The notes below the pieces were generated by a model. It was not told where the DNA came from, did no database searches, and saw only the letters and a program-made list of their open reading frames with translations. A program made the translations under genes and the position numbers. This document shows positions 53,410 through 64,000 of a DNA stretch of 64,000 nucleotides, piece after piece; the stretch's first letter is position 1; each line of letters opens with the position of its first letter. This DNA is from Liopterus haemorrhoidalis (lineage: Eukaryota; Arthropoda; Insecta; Coleoptera; Dytiscidae). The DNA lies in contig OZ020624.1 of assembly GCA_963971575.1 (NCBI GenBank), forward strand, positions 16,027,249-16,091,248. Direction: 5' to 3'.

Positions 53410-53925
53410 AACCAAAATTAGTGTTATGTACTTCTTAAACATGTTGCGCTTAACCAGTTTTCAAGTAAAACTTGAATTTTGAAAATTCAACTATTTCGTT
53501 GCTATTTTCTGTCAATAATATCATAATTCTTGGTCAGAAACCAAAATTAGTGTTATGTACTTCTTAAACATGTTGCGCTTAACCAGTTTTCATATAAAAC
53601 ATGAAATTTGAAAATTCAACTATTTCGTAGCTATTTTGTGTCATAAACATCATTATTCTTGGTCAGAAACCAAAATAAGTGTTATGTACTTCTTAAACAT
53701 GTTGCGCTTAATCAGTTTTCAAGTAAAACTTGAATTTTGAAAATTCAACTATTTCGTTGCTTTTTTCTGTCAATAATATCATAATTCTTGGTCAGAAACC
53801 AAAATTAGTGTTATGTACTTCTTAAACATGTGGCGCTTAACCAGTTTTCATGTAAAACATGAATTTTGAAAATTCAACTATTTCGTTGCTATTTTGTGTC
53901 ATAAACATCATTATTCTTGGTCAGA

Positions 53926-54312
53926 AACCAAAATAAGTGTTATGTACTTCTTAAACATGTTGCGCTTAACCAGTTTTCATATAAAACATGAATTTTGAAA
54001 ATTCAACTATTTCGTTGCTATTTTGTGTCATAAACATCATTATTCTTGGTCAGAAACCAAAATAAGTGTTATGTACTTCTTAAACATGTTGCGCTTAACC
54101 AGTTTTCAAGTAAAACTTGAATTTTGAAAATTCAACTATTTCGTTGCTATTTTCTGTCAATAATATCATAATTCTTGGTCAGAAACCAAAATTAGTGTTA
54201 TGTACTTCTTAAACATGTTGCGCTTAACCAGTTTTCATATAAAACATGAATTTTGAAAATTCAACTATTTCGTTGCTATTTTGTGTCATAAACATCATTA
54301 TTCTTGGTCAGA
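53926..54312 (+). repeat. Hybrid monomers X (B front, J tail), m419 and m421, around A
   Basis: m419 and m421 have CATA with T68 and a beta tail; a B monomer would have A68. The order J X A X A here corresponds to J A J A elsewhere, suggesting that B/J exchange or local conversion put the CATA state onto J monomers. Confidence 0.65.
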
Positions 54313-55473
54313 AACCAAAATAAGTGTTATGTACTTCTTAAACATGTTGCGCTTAACCAGTTTTCAAGTAAAACTTGAATTTTGAAAATTCAACTATTTC
54401 GTTGCTATTTTCTGTCAATAATATCATAATTCTTGGTCAGAAACCAAAATTAGTGTTATGTACTTCTTAAACATGTTGCGCTTAACCAGTTTTCATATAA
54501 AACATGAAATTTGAAAATTCAACTATTTCGTTGTTATTTTGTGTCATAAACATCATTATTCTTGGTCAGAAACCAAAATAAGTGTTATGTACTTCTTAAA
54601 CATGTTGCGCTTAATCAGTTTTCAAGTAAAACTTGAATTTTGAAAATTCAACTATTTCGTTGCTTTTTTCTGTCAATAATATCATAATTCTTGGTCAGAA
54701 ACCAAAATTAGTGTTATGTACTTCTTAAACATGTTGCGCTTAACCAGTTTTCATGTAAAACATGAATTTTGAAAATTCAACTATTTCGTTGCTATTTTGT
54801 GTCACTAACATCATAATTCTTGGTCAGAAACCAAAATAAGTGTTATGTACTTCTTAAACATGTTGCGCTTAACCAGTTTTCAAGTAAAACTTGAATTTTG
54901 AAAATTCAACTATTTCGTTGCTATTTTCTGTCAATAATATCATAATTCTTGGTCAGAAACCAAAATTAGTGTTATGTACTTCTTAAACATGTTGCGCTTA
55001 ACCAGTTTTCAAGTAAAACTTGAATTTTGAAAATTCAACTATTTCGTTGCTATTTTCTGTCAATAATATCATAATTCTTGGTCAGAAACCAAAATTAGTG
55101 TTATGTACTTCTTAAACATGTTGCGCTTAACCAGTTTTCATATAAAACATGAAATTTGAAAATTCAACTATTTCGTTGCTATTTTGTGTCATAAACATCA
55201 TTATTCTTGGTCAGAAACCAAAATAAGTGTTATGTACTTCTTAAACATGTTGCGCTTAATCAGTTTTCAAGTAAAACTTGAATTTTGAAAATTCAACTAT
55301 TTCGTTGCTTTTTTCTGTCAATAATATCATAATTCTTGGTCAGAAACCAAAATTAGTGTTATGTACTTCTTAAACATGTTGCGCTTAACCAGTTTTCAAG
55401 TAAAACTTGAATTTTGAAAATTCAACTATTTCGTTGCTATTTTCTGTCAATAATATCAAAATTCTTGGTCAGA

Positions 55474-55602
55474 AACCAAAATTAGTGTTATGTACTTCTA
55501 AAACATGTTGCGCTTAGCCAGTTTTCAAGTAAAACATGAATTTTGAAAATTCAACTATTTCGTTGCTATTTTCTGTCAATAATATCATAATTCTTGGTCA
55601 GA
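55474..55602 (+). repeat. Hybrid monomer Y (P front, alpha tail), m431
   Basis: A27, GC and CAAG/CATG as in P, but tail alpha. Preceded by m430 with A115, a mark found again only in m466, which also stands just before a P. The following C starts with AATC rather than AACC (T3). Confidence 0.65.
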
Positions 55603-57279
55603 AATCAAAATTAGTGTTATGTACTTCTTAAACATGTTGCGCTTAACCAGTTTTCATGTAAAACATGAATTTTGAAAATTCAACTATTTCGTTGCTATTT
55701 TGTGTCACTAACATCATAATTCTTGGTCAGAAACCAAAATTAGTGTTATGTACTTCTTAAACATGTTGCGCTTAACCAGTTTTCATATAAAACATGAAAT
55801 TTGAAAATTCAACTATTTCGTTGCTATTTTGTGTCATAAACATCATTATTCTTGGTCAGAAACCAAAATAAGTGTTATGTACTTCTTAAACATGTTGCGC
55901 TTAACCAGTTTTCAAGTAAAACTTGAATTTTGAAAATTCAACTATTTCGTTGCTTTTTTCTATCAATAATATCATAATTCTTGGTCAGAAACCAAAATTA
56001 GTGTTATGTACTTCTTAAACATGTTGCGCTTAACCAGTTTTCAAGGAAAACTTGAATTTTGAAAATTCAACTATTTCGTTGCTATTTTCTGTCAATAATA
56101 TCATAATTCTTGGTCAGAAACCAAAATTAGTGTTATGTACTTCTTAAACATGTTGCGCTTAACCAGTTTTCATATAAAACATGAAATTTGAAAATTCAAC
56201 TATTTCGTTGCTATTTTGTGTCATAAACATCATTATTCTTGGTCAGAAACCAAAATAAGTGTTATGTACTTCTGAAACATGTTGCGCTTAATCAGTTTTC
56301 ATGTAAAACATGAATTTTGAAAATTCAACTATTTCGTTGCTATTTTGTGTCACTAACATCATAATTCTTGATCAGAAACCAAAATAAGTGTTATGTACTT
56401 CTTAAACATGTTGCGCTTAACCAGTTTTCAAGTAAAACTTGAATTTTGAAAATTCAACTATTTCGTTGCTATTTTCTGTCAATAATATCATAATTCTTGG
56501 TCAGAAACCAAAATAAGTGTTATGTACTTCTTAAACATGTTGCGCTTAACCAGTTTTCAAGTAAAACTTGAATTTTGAAAATTCAACTATTTCGTTGCTA
56601 TTTTCTGTCAATAATATCATAATTCTTGGTCAGAAACCAAAATTAGTGTTATGTACTTCTTAAACATGTTGCGCTTAACCAGTTTTCAAGTAAAACTTGA
56701 ATTTTGAAAATTCAACTATTTCGTTGCTATTTTCTGTCAATAATATCATAATTCTTGGTCAGAAACCAAAATTAGTGTTATGTACTTCTTAAACATGTTG
56801 CGCTTAACCAGTTTTCATGTAAAACATGAATTTTGAAAATTCAACTATTTCGTTGCTATTTTCTGTCAATAATATCATAATTCTTGGTCAGAAACCAAAA
56901 TTAGTGTTATGTACTTCTTAAACATGTTGCGCTTAACCAGTTTTCAAGTAAAACTTGAATTTTGAAAATTCAACTATTTCGTTGCTATTTTCTGTCAATA
57001 ATATCATAATTCTTGGTCAGAAACCAAAATTAGTGTTATGTACTACTAAAACATGTTGCGCTTATTCAGTTTTCAAGTAAAACTTGAATTTTGAAAATTC
57101 AACTATTTCGTTGCTATTTTCTGTCAATAATATCATAATTCTTGGTCAGAAACCAAAATTAGTGTTATGTACTTCTTAAACATGTTGCGCTTAACCAGTT
57201 TTCATGTAAAACATGAATTTTGAAAATTCAACTATTTCGTTGCTATTTTGTGTCATAAACATCATTATTCTTGGTCAGA

Positions 57280-57408
57280 AACCAAAATAAGTGTTATGTA
57301 CTTCTTAAACATGTTGCGCTTAACCAGTTTTCAAGTAAAACTTGAATTTTGAAAATTCAACTATTTCGTTGCTATTTTGTGTCATAAACATCATTATTCT
57401 TGGTCAGA
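57280..57408 (+). repeat. Hybrid monomer Z (A front, beta tail), m445
   Basis: CAAG/CTTG front with G100, T106 and T116 in the tail. Followed by a B that has A10, unlike its equivalents at m411 and m423 (T10), as expected after a beta tail. The junction therefore removed material between an A and the B at m446. Confidence 0.7.
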
Positions 57409-59859
57409 AACCAAAATAAGTGTTATGTACTTCTTAAACATGTTGCGCTTAACCAGTTTTCATATAAAACATGAAATTTGAAAATTCAACTATTTCGTTG
57501 TTATTTTGTGTCATAAACATCATTATTCTTGGTCAGAAACCAAAATAAGTGTTATGTACTTCTTAAACATGTTGCGCTTAATCAGTTTTCAAGTAAAACT
57601 TGAATTTTGAAAATTCAACTATTTCGTTGCTTTTTTCTGTCAATAATATCATAATTCTTGGTCAGAAACCAAAATTAGTGTTATGTACTTCTTAAACATG
57701 TTGCGCTTAACCAGTTTTCATGTAAAACATGAATTTTGAAAATTCAACTATTTCGTTGCTATTTTGTGTCACTAACATCATAATTCTTGGTCAGAAACCA
57801 AAATAAGTGTTATGTACTTCTTAAACATGTTGCGCTTAACCAGTTTTCAAGTAAAACTTGAATTTTGAAAATTCAACTATTTCGTTGCTATTTTCTGTCA
57901 ATAATATCATAATTCTTGGTCAGAAACCAAAATTAGTGTTATGTACTTCTTAAACATGTTGCGCTTAACCAGTTTTCAAGTAAAACTTGAATTTTGAAAA
58001 TTCAACTATTTCGTTGCTATTTTCTGTCAATAATATCATAATTCTTGGTCAGAAACCAAAATTAGTGTTATGTACTTCTTAAACATGTTGCGCTTAACCA
58101 GTTTTCATATAAAACATGAAATTTGAAAATTCAACTATTTCGTTGCTATTTTGTGTCATAAACATCCTTATTCTTGGTCAGAAACCAAAATAAGTGTTAT
58201 GTACTTCTTAAACATGTTGCGCTTAATCAGTTTTCAAGTAAAACTTGAATTTTGAAAATTCAACTATTTCGTTGCTTTTTTCTGTCAATAATATCATAAT
58301 TCTTGGTCAGAAACCAAAATTAGTGTTATGTACTTCTTAAACATGTTGCGCTTAACCAGTTTTCAAGTAAAACTTGAATTTTGAAAATTCAACTATTTCG
58401 TTGCTATTTTCTGTCAATAATATCATAATTCTTGGTCAGAAACCAAAATTAGTGTTATGTACTTCTTAAACATGTTGCGCTTAACCAGTTTTCATATAAA
58501 ACATGAAATTTGAAAATTCAACTATTTCGTTGCTATTTTGTGTCATAAACATCATTATTCTTGGTCAGAAACCAAAATAAGTGTTATGTACTTCTTAAAC
58601 ATGTTGCGCTTAATCAGTTTTCATGTAAAACATGAATTTTGAAAATTCAACTATTTCGTTGCTATTTTGTGTCACTAACATCATAATTCTTGGTCAGAAA
58701 CCAAAATAAGTGTTATGTACTTCTTAAACATGTTGCGCTTAACCAGTTTTCAAGTAAAACTTGAATTTTGAAAATTCAACTATTTCGTTGCTATTTTCTG
58801 TCAATAATATCATAATTCTTGGTCAGAAACCAAAATAAGTGTTATGTACTTCTTAAACATGTTGCGCTTAACCAGTTTTCAAGTAAAACTTGAATTTTGA
58901 AAATTCAACTATTTCGTTGCTATTTTCTGTCAATAATATCATAATTCTTGGTCAGAAACCAAAATTAGTGTTATGTACTTCTTAAACATGTTGCGCTTAA
59001 CCAGTTTTCAAGTAAAACTTGAATTTTGAAAATTCAACTATTTCGTTGCTATTTTCTCTCAATAATATCATAATTCTTGGTCAGAAACCAAAATTAGTGT
59101 TATGTACTTCTTAAACATATTGCGCTTAACCAGTTTTCATGTAAAACATGAATTTTGAAAATTCAACTATTTCGTTGCTATTTTCTCTCAATAATATCAT
59201 AATTCTTGGTCAGAAACCAAAATTAGTGTTATGTACTTCTTAAACATGTTGCGCTTAGCCAGTTTTCAAGTAAAACTTGAATTTTGAAAATTCAACTATT
59301 TCGTTGCTATTTTCTGTCAATAATATCATAATTCTTGGTCAGAAACCAAAATTAGTGTTATGTACTTCTAAAACATGTTGCGCTTATTCAGTTTTCAAGT
59401 AAAACTTGAATTTTGAAAATTCAACTATTTCGTTGCTATTTTCTGTCAATAATATCATAATACTTGGTCAGAAACCAAAATTAGTGTTATGTACTTCTTA
59501 AACATGTTGCGCTTAACCAGTTTTCATGTAAAACATGAATTTTGAAAATTCAACTATTTCGTTGCTATTTTGTGTCATAAACATCATTATTCTTGGTCAG
59601 AAACCAAAATAAGTGTTATGTACTTCTTAAACATGTTGCGCTTAACCAGTTTTCAAGTAAAACTTGAATTTTGAAAATTCAACTATTTCGTTGCTATTTT
59701 CTGTCAATAATATCATAATTCTTGGTCAGAAACCAAAATTAGTGTTATGTACTTCTTAAACATGTTGCGCTTAACCAGTTTTCATGTAAAACATGAATTT
59801 TGAAAATTCAACTATTTCGTTGCTATTTTGTGTCATAAACATCATTATTCTTGGTCAGA

Positions 59860-60117
59860 AACCAAAATAAGTGTTATGTACTTCTTAAACATGTTGCGCT
59901 TAACCAGTTTTCATGTAAAACTTGAATTTTGAAAATTCAACTATTTCGTTGCTATTTTCTGTCAATAATATCATAAATCTTGGTCAGAAACCAAAATTAG
60001 TGTTATGTACTTCTAAAACATGTTGCGCTTAACCAGTTTTCAAGTAAAACTTGAATTTTGAAAATTCAACTATTTCGTTGCTATTTTCTGTCAATAATAT
60101 CAAAATTCTTGGTCAGA
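59860..60117 (+). repeat. Variant monomers m465 (N with CATG/CTTG) and m466 (O)
   Basis: m465 has T55 with CTTG, a mismatched dyad otherwise seen in q monomers (m143, m186). m466 has A27 as in P or U but AC and CAAG/CTTG as in A, plus A115. Together they separate N from P, which are adjacent everywhere else, so m466 looks inserted. Confidence 0.65.
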
Positions 60118-63100
60118 AACCAAAATTAGTGTTATGTACTTCTAAAACATGTTGCGCTTAGCCAGTTTTCAAGTAAAACATGAATTTTGAAAATTCAACT
60201 ATTTCGTTGCTATTTTGTGTCATAAACATCATAATTCTTGGTCAGAAACCAAAATAAGTGTTATGTACTTCTTAAACATGTTGCGCTTAACCAGTTTTCA
60301 TATAAAACATGAAATTTGAAAATTCAACTATTTCGTTGCTATTTTGTGTCATAAACATCATTATTCTTGGTCAGAAACCAAAATAAGTGTTATGTACTTC
60401 TTAAACATGTTGCGCTTAATCAGTTTTCAAGTAAAACTTGAATTTTGAAAATTCAACTATTTCGTTGCTTTTTTCTGTCAATAATATCATAATTCTTGGT
60501 CAGAAACCAAAATTAGTGTTATGTACTTCTTAAACATGTTGCGCTTAACCAGTTTTCATGTAAAACATGAATTTTGAAAATTCAACTATTTCGTTGCTAT
60601 TTTGTGTCACTAACATCATAATTCTTGGTCAGAAACCAAAATTAGTGTTATGTACTTCTTAAACATGTTGCGCTTAACCAGTTTTCATATAAAACATGAA
60701 ATTTGAAAATTCAACTATTTCGTTGCTATTTTGTGTCATAAACATCATTATTCTTGGTCAGAAACCAAAATAAGTGTTATGTACTTCTTAAACATGTTGC
60801 GCTTAACCAGTTTTCAAGTAAAACTTGAATTTTGAAAATTCAACTATTTCGTTGCTTTTTTCTGTCAATAATATCATAATTCTTGGTCAGAAACCAAAAT
60901 TAGTGTTATGTACTTCTTAAACATGTTGCGCTTAACCAGTTTTCAAGGAAAACTTGAATTTTGAAAATTCAACTATTTCGTTGCTATTTTCTGTCAATAA
61001 TATCATAATTCTTGGTCAGAAACCAAAATTAGTGTTATGTACTTCTTAAACATGTTGCGCTTAACCAGTTTTCATATAAAACATGAAATTTGAAAATTCA
61101 ACTATTTCGTTGCTATTTTGTGTCATAAACATCATTATTCTTGGTCAGAAACCAAAATAAGTGTTATGTACTTCTGAAACATGTTGCGCTTAATCAGTTT
61201 TCATGTAAAACATGAATTTTGAAAATTCAACTATTTCGTTGCTATTTTGTGTCACTAACATCATAATTCTTGATCAGAAACCAAAATAAGTGTTATGTAC
61301 TTCTTAAACATGTTGCGCTTAACCAGTTTTCAAGTAAAACTTGAATTTTGAAAATTCAACTATTTCGTTGCTATTTTCTGTCAATAATATCATAATTCTT
61401 GGTCAGAAACCAAAATAAGTGTTATGTACTTCTTAAACATGTTGCGCTTAACCAGTTTTCAAGTAAAACTTGAATTTTGAAAATTCAACTATTTCGTTGC
61501 TATTTTCTGTCAATAATATCATAATTCTTGGTCAGAAACCAAAATTAGTGTTATGTACTTCTTAAACATGTTGCGCTTAACCAGTTTTCATGTAAAACAT
61601 GAATTTTGAAAATTCAACTATTTCGTTGCTATTTTCTCTCAATAATATCATAATTCTTGGTCAGAAACCAAAATTAGTGTTATGTACTTCTTAAACATGT
61701 TGCGCTTAGCCAGTTTTCAAGTAAAACTTGAATTTTGAAAATTCAACTATTTCGTTGCTATTTTCTGTGAATAATATCATAATTCTTGGTCAGAAACCAA
61801 AATTAGTGTTATGTACTTCTAAAACATGTTGCGCTTATTCAGTTTTCAAGTAAAACTTGAATTTTGAAAATTCAACTATTTCGTTGCTTTTTTCTGTCAA
61901 TAATATCATAATTCTTGGTCAGAAACCAAAATTAGTGTTATGTACTTCTTAAACATGTTGCGCTTGATCAGTTTTCAAGTAAAACTTGAATTTTGAAAAT
62001 TCAACTATTTCGTTGCTTTTTTCTGTCAATAATATCATAATTCTTGGTCAGAAACCAAAATTAGTGTTATGTACTTCTTAAACATGTTGCGCTTAACCAG
62101 TTTTCATGTAAAACATGAATTTTGAAAATTCAACTATTTCGTTGCTATTTTCTCTCAATAATATCATAATTCTTGGTCAGAAACCAAAATTAGTGTTATG
62201 TACTTCTTAAACATGTTGCGCTTAACCAGTTTTCAAGTAAAACTTGAATTTTGAAAATTCAACTATTTCGTTGCTATTTTCTGTCAATAATATCATAATT
62301 CTTGGTCAGAAACCAAAATTAGTGTTATGTACTTCTTAAACATGTTGCGCTTAACCAGTTTTCATGTAAAACATGAATTTTGAAAATTCAACTATTTCGT
62401 TGCTATTTTGTGTCATAAACATCATTATTCTTGGTCAGAAACCAAAATAAGTGTTATGTACTTCTTAAACATGTTGCGCTTAACCAGTTTTCAAGTAAAA
62501 CTTGAATTTTGAAAATTCAACTATTTCGTTGCTATTTTCTGTCAATAATATCATAATTCTTGGTCAGAAACCAAAATTAGTGTTATGTACTTCTTAAACA
62601 TGTTGCGCTTAACCAGTTTTCATATAAAACATGAAATTTGAAAATTCAACTATTTCGTTGCTATTTTGTGTCATAAACATCATTATTCTTGGTCAGAAAC
62701 CAAAATAAGTGTTATGTACTTCTTAAACATGTTGCGCTTAATCAGTTTTCAAGTAAAACTTGAATTTTGAAAATTCAACTATTTCGTTGCTTTTTTCTGT
62801 CAATAATATCATAATTCTTGGTCAGAAATCAAAATTAGTGTTATGTACTTCTTAAACATGTTGCGCTTAACCAGTTTTCATGTAAAACATGAATTTTGAA
62901 AATTCAACTATTTCGTTGCTATTTTGTGTCACTAACATCATAATTCTTGGTCAGAAACCAAAATTAGTGTTATGTACTTCTTAAACATGTTGCGCTTAAC
63001 CAGTTTTCATATAAAACATGAAATTTGAAAATTCAACTATTTCGTTGCTATTTTGTGTCATAAACATCATTATTCTTGGTCAGAAACCAAAATAAGTGTT

Positions 63101-63342
63101 ATGTACTTCTGAAACATGTTGCGCTTAATCAGTTTTCATGTAAAACATGAATTTTGAAAATTCAACTATTTCGTTGCTATTTTGTGTCACTAACATCATA
63201 ATTCTTGATCAGAAACCAAAATAAGTGTTATGTACTTCTTAAACATGTTGCGCTTAACCAGTTTTCAAGTAAAACTTGAATTTTGAAAATTCAACTATTT
63301 CGTTGCTATTTTCTGTCAATAATATCATAATTCTTGGTCAGA

Positions 63343-63471
63343 AACCAAAATAAGTGTTATGTACTTCTTAAACATGTTGCGCTTAATCAGTTTTCAAGTA
63401 AAACTTGAATTTTGAAAATTCAACTATTTCGTTGCTATTTTCTGTCAATAATATCATAATTCTTGGTCAGA
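63343..63471 (+). repeat. Hybrid monomer d (D front, A tail), m492
   Basis: AT at 44-45 as in D, but A95 as in A. It stands between A and A in an order (F A d A H R S) where other copies have G or A, so a D/A exchange between unit positions 45 and 95 or a simple C45 to T change would explain it. Confidence 0.55.
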
Positions 63472-63987
63472 AACCAAAATTAGTGTTATGTACTTCTTAA
63501 ACATGTTGCGCTTAACCAGTTTTCAAGTAAAACTTGAATTTTGAAAATTCAACTATTTCGTTGCTATTTTCTGTCAATAATATCATAATTCTTGGTCAGA
63601 AACCAAAATTAGTGTTATGTACTTCTTAAACATGTTGCGCTTAACCAGTTTTCATGTAAAACATGAATTTTGAAAATTCAACTATTTCGTTGCTATTTTC
63701 TCTCAATAATATCATAATTCTTGGTCAGAAACCAAAATTAGTGTTATGTACTTCTTAAACATGTTGCGCTTAGCCAGTTTTCAAGTAAAACTTGAATTTT
63801 GAAAATTCAACTATTTCGTTGCTATTTTCTGTGAATAATATCATAATTCTTGGTCAGAAACCAAAATTAGTGTTATGTACTTCTAAAACATGTTGCGCTT
63901 ATTCAGTTTTCAAGTAAAACTTGAATTTTGAAAATTCAACTATTTCGTTGCTTTTTTCTGTCAATAATATCATAATTCTTGGTCAGA

Positions 63988-64000
63988 AACCAAAATTAGT
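63988..64000 (+). repeat. Partial 497th monomer
   Basis: Thirteen bases of the next unit (T10 class). The array continues past the window end without any sign of a boundary. Confidence 0.95.

Larger units (their letters stand above)
1..64000 (+). repeat. Satellite DNA array, 129-bp monomer, about 496 copies
   Basis: The window is entirely head-to-tail copies of one 129-bp unit. Starts of AACCAAAA fall at 1, 130, 259, 388 and so on; the last complete unit starts at 63859. 63987 bases separate the first and the 497th start, which is 496 x 129 plus 3, and the three extra bases are located at 7168, about 28047-28051 and 45612. All units lie on the same strand. Units differ mostly by a few substitutions at recurring sites. 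All six reading frames are closed at least once per unit: plus-strand stops include TAA at unit position 42, TGA at 64 and 71; minus-strand stops read from TTA at 15, TTA at 26 and TCA at 52. Because 129 is a multiple of three the same frames close in every copy, so no protein is encoded. No gene, transposon or unique DNA interrupts the array and it runs off both ends. Very high confidence in the satellite call; species and chromosomal place are not determined. Confidence 0.98.
52894..64000 (+). repeat. Irregular right segment, monomers 411-496
   Basis: Types: B D C A A B D J X A / X A B D C A A B D A / Y C B E A B F A A A / h A U J Z B D C A A / B D A B W A A T H Q / U J A J N O P B D C / B E A B F A A H R S / D H A J A B D C B F / A d A H R S. 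Runs starting at the T93-marked B (m411, m423, m446) are shifted by 12 and 23 monomers. C B E A B F A A recurs 38 monomers apart (m432-439 and m470-477), with G57 in both A monomers (56046 and 60948). Hybrid types X, Y, h, Z, O and d and many private substitutions occur only here. Confidence 0.7.

Noticed and set aside
1..64000. CRISPR array
   Set aside because: The whole 129-bp unit repeats; there are no unique spacers of constant length between short repeats, and no cas-like genes.
1..64000. A long repeat protein, since 129 is a multiple of three
   Set aside because: Each of the six frames contains at least one stop in every unit; no open frame spans even one full monomer in the main types.
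1..64000. A link between 129 = 3 x 43 and the 43-monomer unit
   Set aside because: The first is codon arithmetic, the second counts monomers; I see no mechanism connecting them.
1..64000. Telomere, rDNA spacer or tRNA-derived repeat
   Set aside because: No short telomeric motif runs, no rRNA or tRNA-like sequence, and no A/B box promoter pattern I could recognise in the unit.
1..64000. Naming the satellite family or host species
   Set aside because: I do not recognise the monomer. A database search with one monomer would decide; without it any species name would be a guess.
1..64000. A novel gene system hidden in the window
   Set aside because: Reading both strands from end to end shows only satellite monomers; the notable content is array architecture, not genes.

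Overview
The whole 64 kb window is one uninterrupted tandem array of an AT-rich satellite DNA (about 28% G+C in the first monomer). The monomer is 129 bp. Counting from the conserved AACCAAAA start, the window holds 496 complete monomers in head-to-tail orientation plus 13 bases of a 497th. The only departures from the 129-base grid are three single-base gains, in monomers 56, 218 and 354. I see no gene, RNA gene, transposon, inversion, telomere repeat or unique sequence. Array continues through both window edges, so its true length is unknown. This points to a eukaryotic heterochromatic (possibly centromeric or pericentromeric) block from a long-read assembly; I cannot name the species from the sequence.

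Monomers differ from each other by a small set of recurring diagnostic states, so each can be typed (scheme given in the entry for bases 1-129). The order of types shows that the array is a mosaic of nested duplications at many scales: 8, 12, 23, 24, 26, 38, 43, 58, 255 and 298 monomers. It is not a single regular higher-order repeat.

Layout, m = monomer number. 1-2322 (m1-18): left segment, whose first 13 types recur at m59-71 and m357-369. 2323-14449 (m19-112): 12.1 kb segment copied almost perfectly at 40767-52893 (m317-410), 298 monomers away; each copy carries an internal 24-monomer tandem duplication. 14450-19996 and 19997-25543: two tandem copies of a 43-monomer (5547 bp) higher-order repeat. 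25544-29672: mosaic with hybrid monomers. 29673-35477: 26-monomer tandem duplication. 35478-41024: another 43-monomer unit leading into the second 12.1 kb copy. 52894-64000: more irregular end segment with 12-, 23- and 38-monomer shifts, many hybrid monomers and more private substitutions.

There are no genes to work together here. What the sequence does show is how the array evolves: in-register unequal exchange, hybrid monomers at duplication junctions, and homogenised inverted repeats inside the monomer. Types, counts and boundaries come from reading by eye and should be treated as such.
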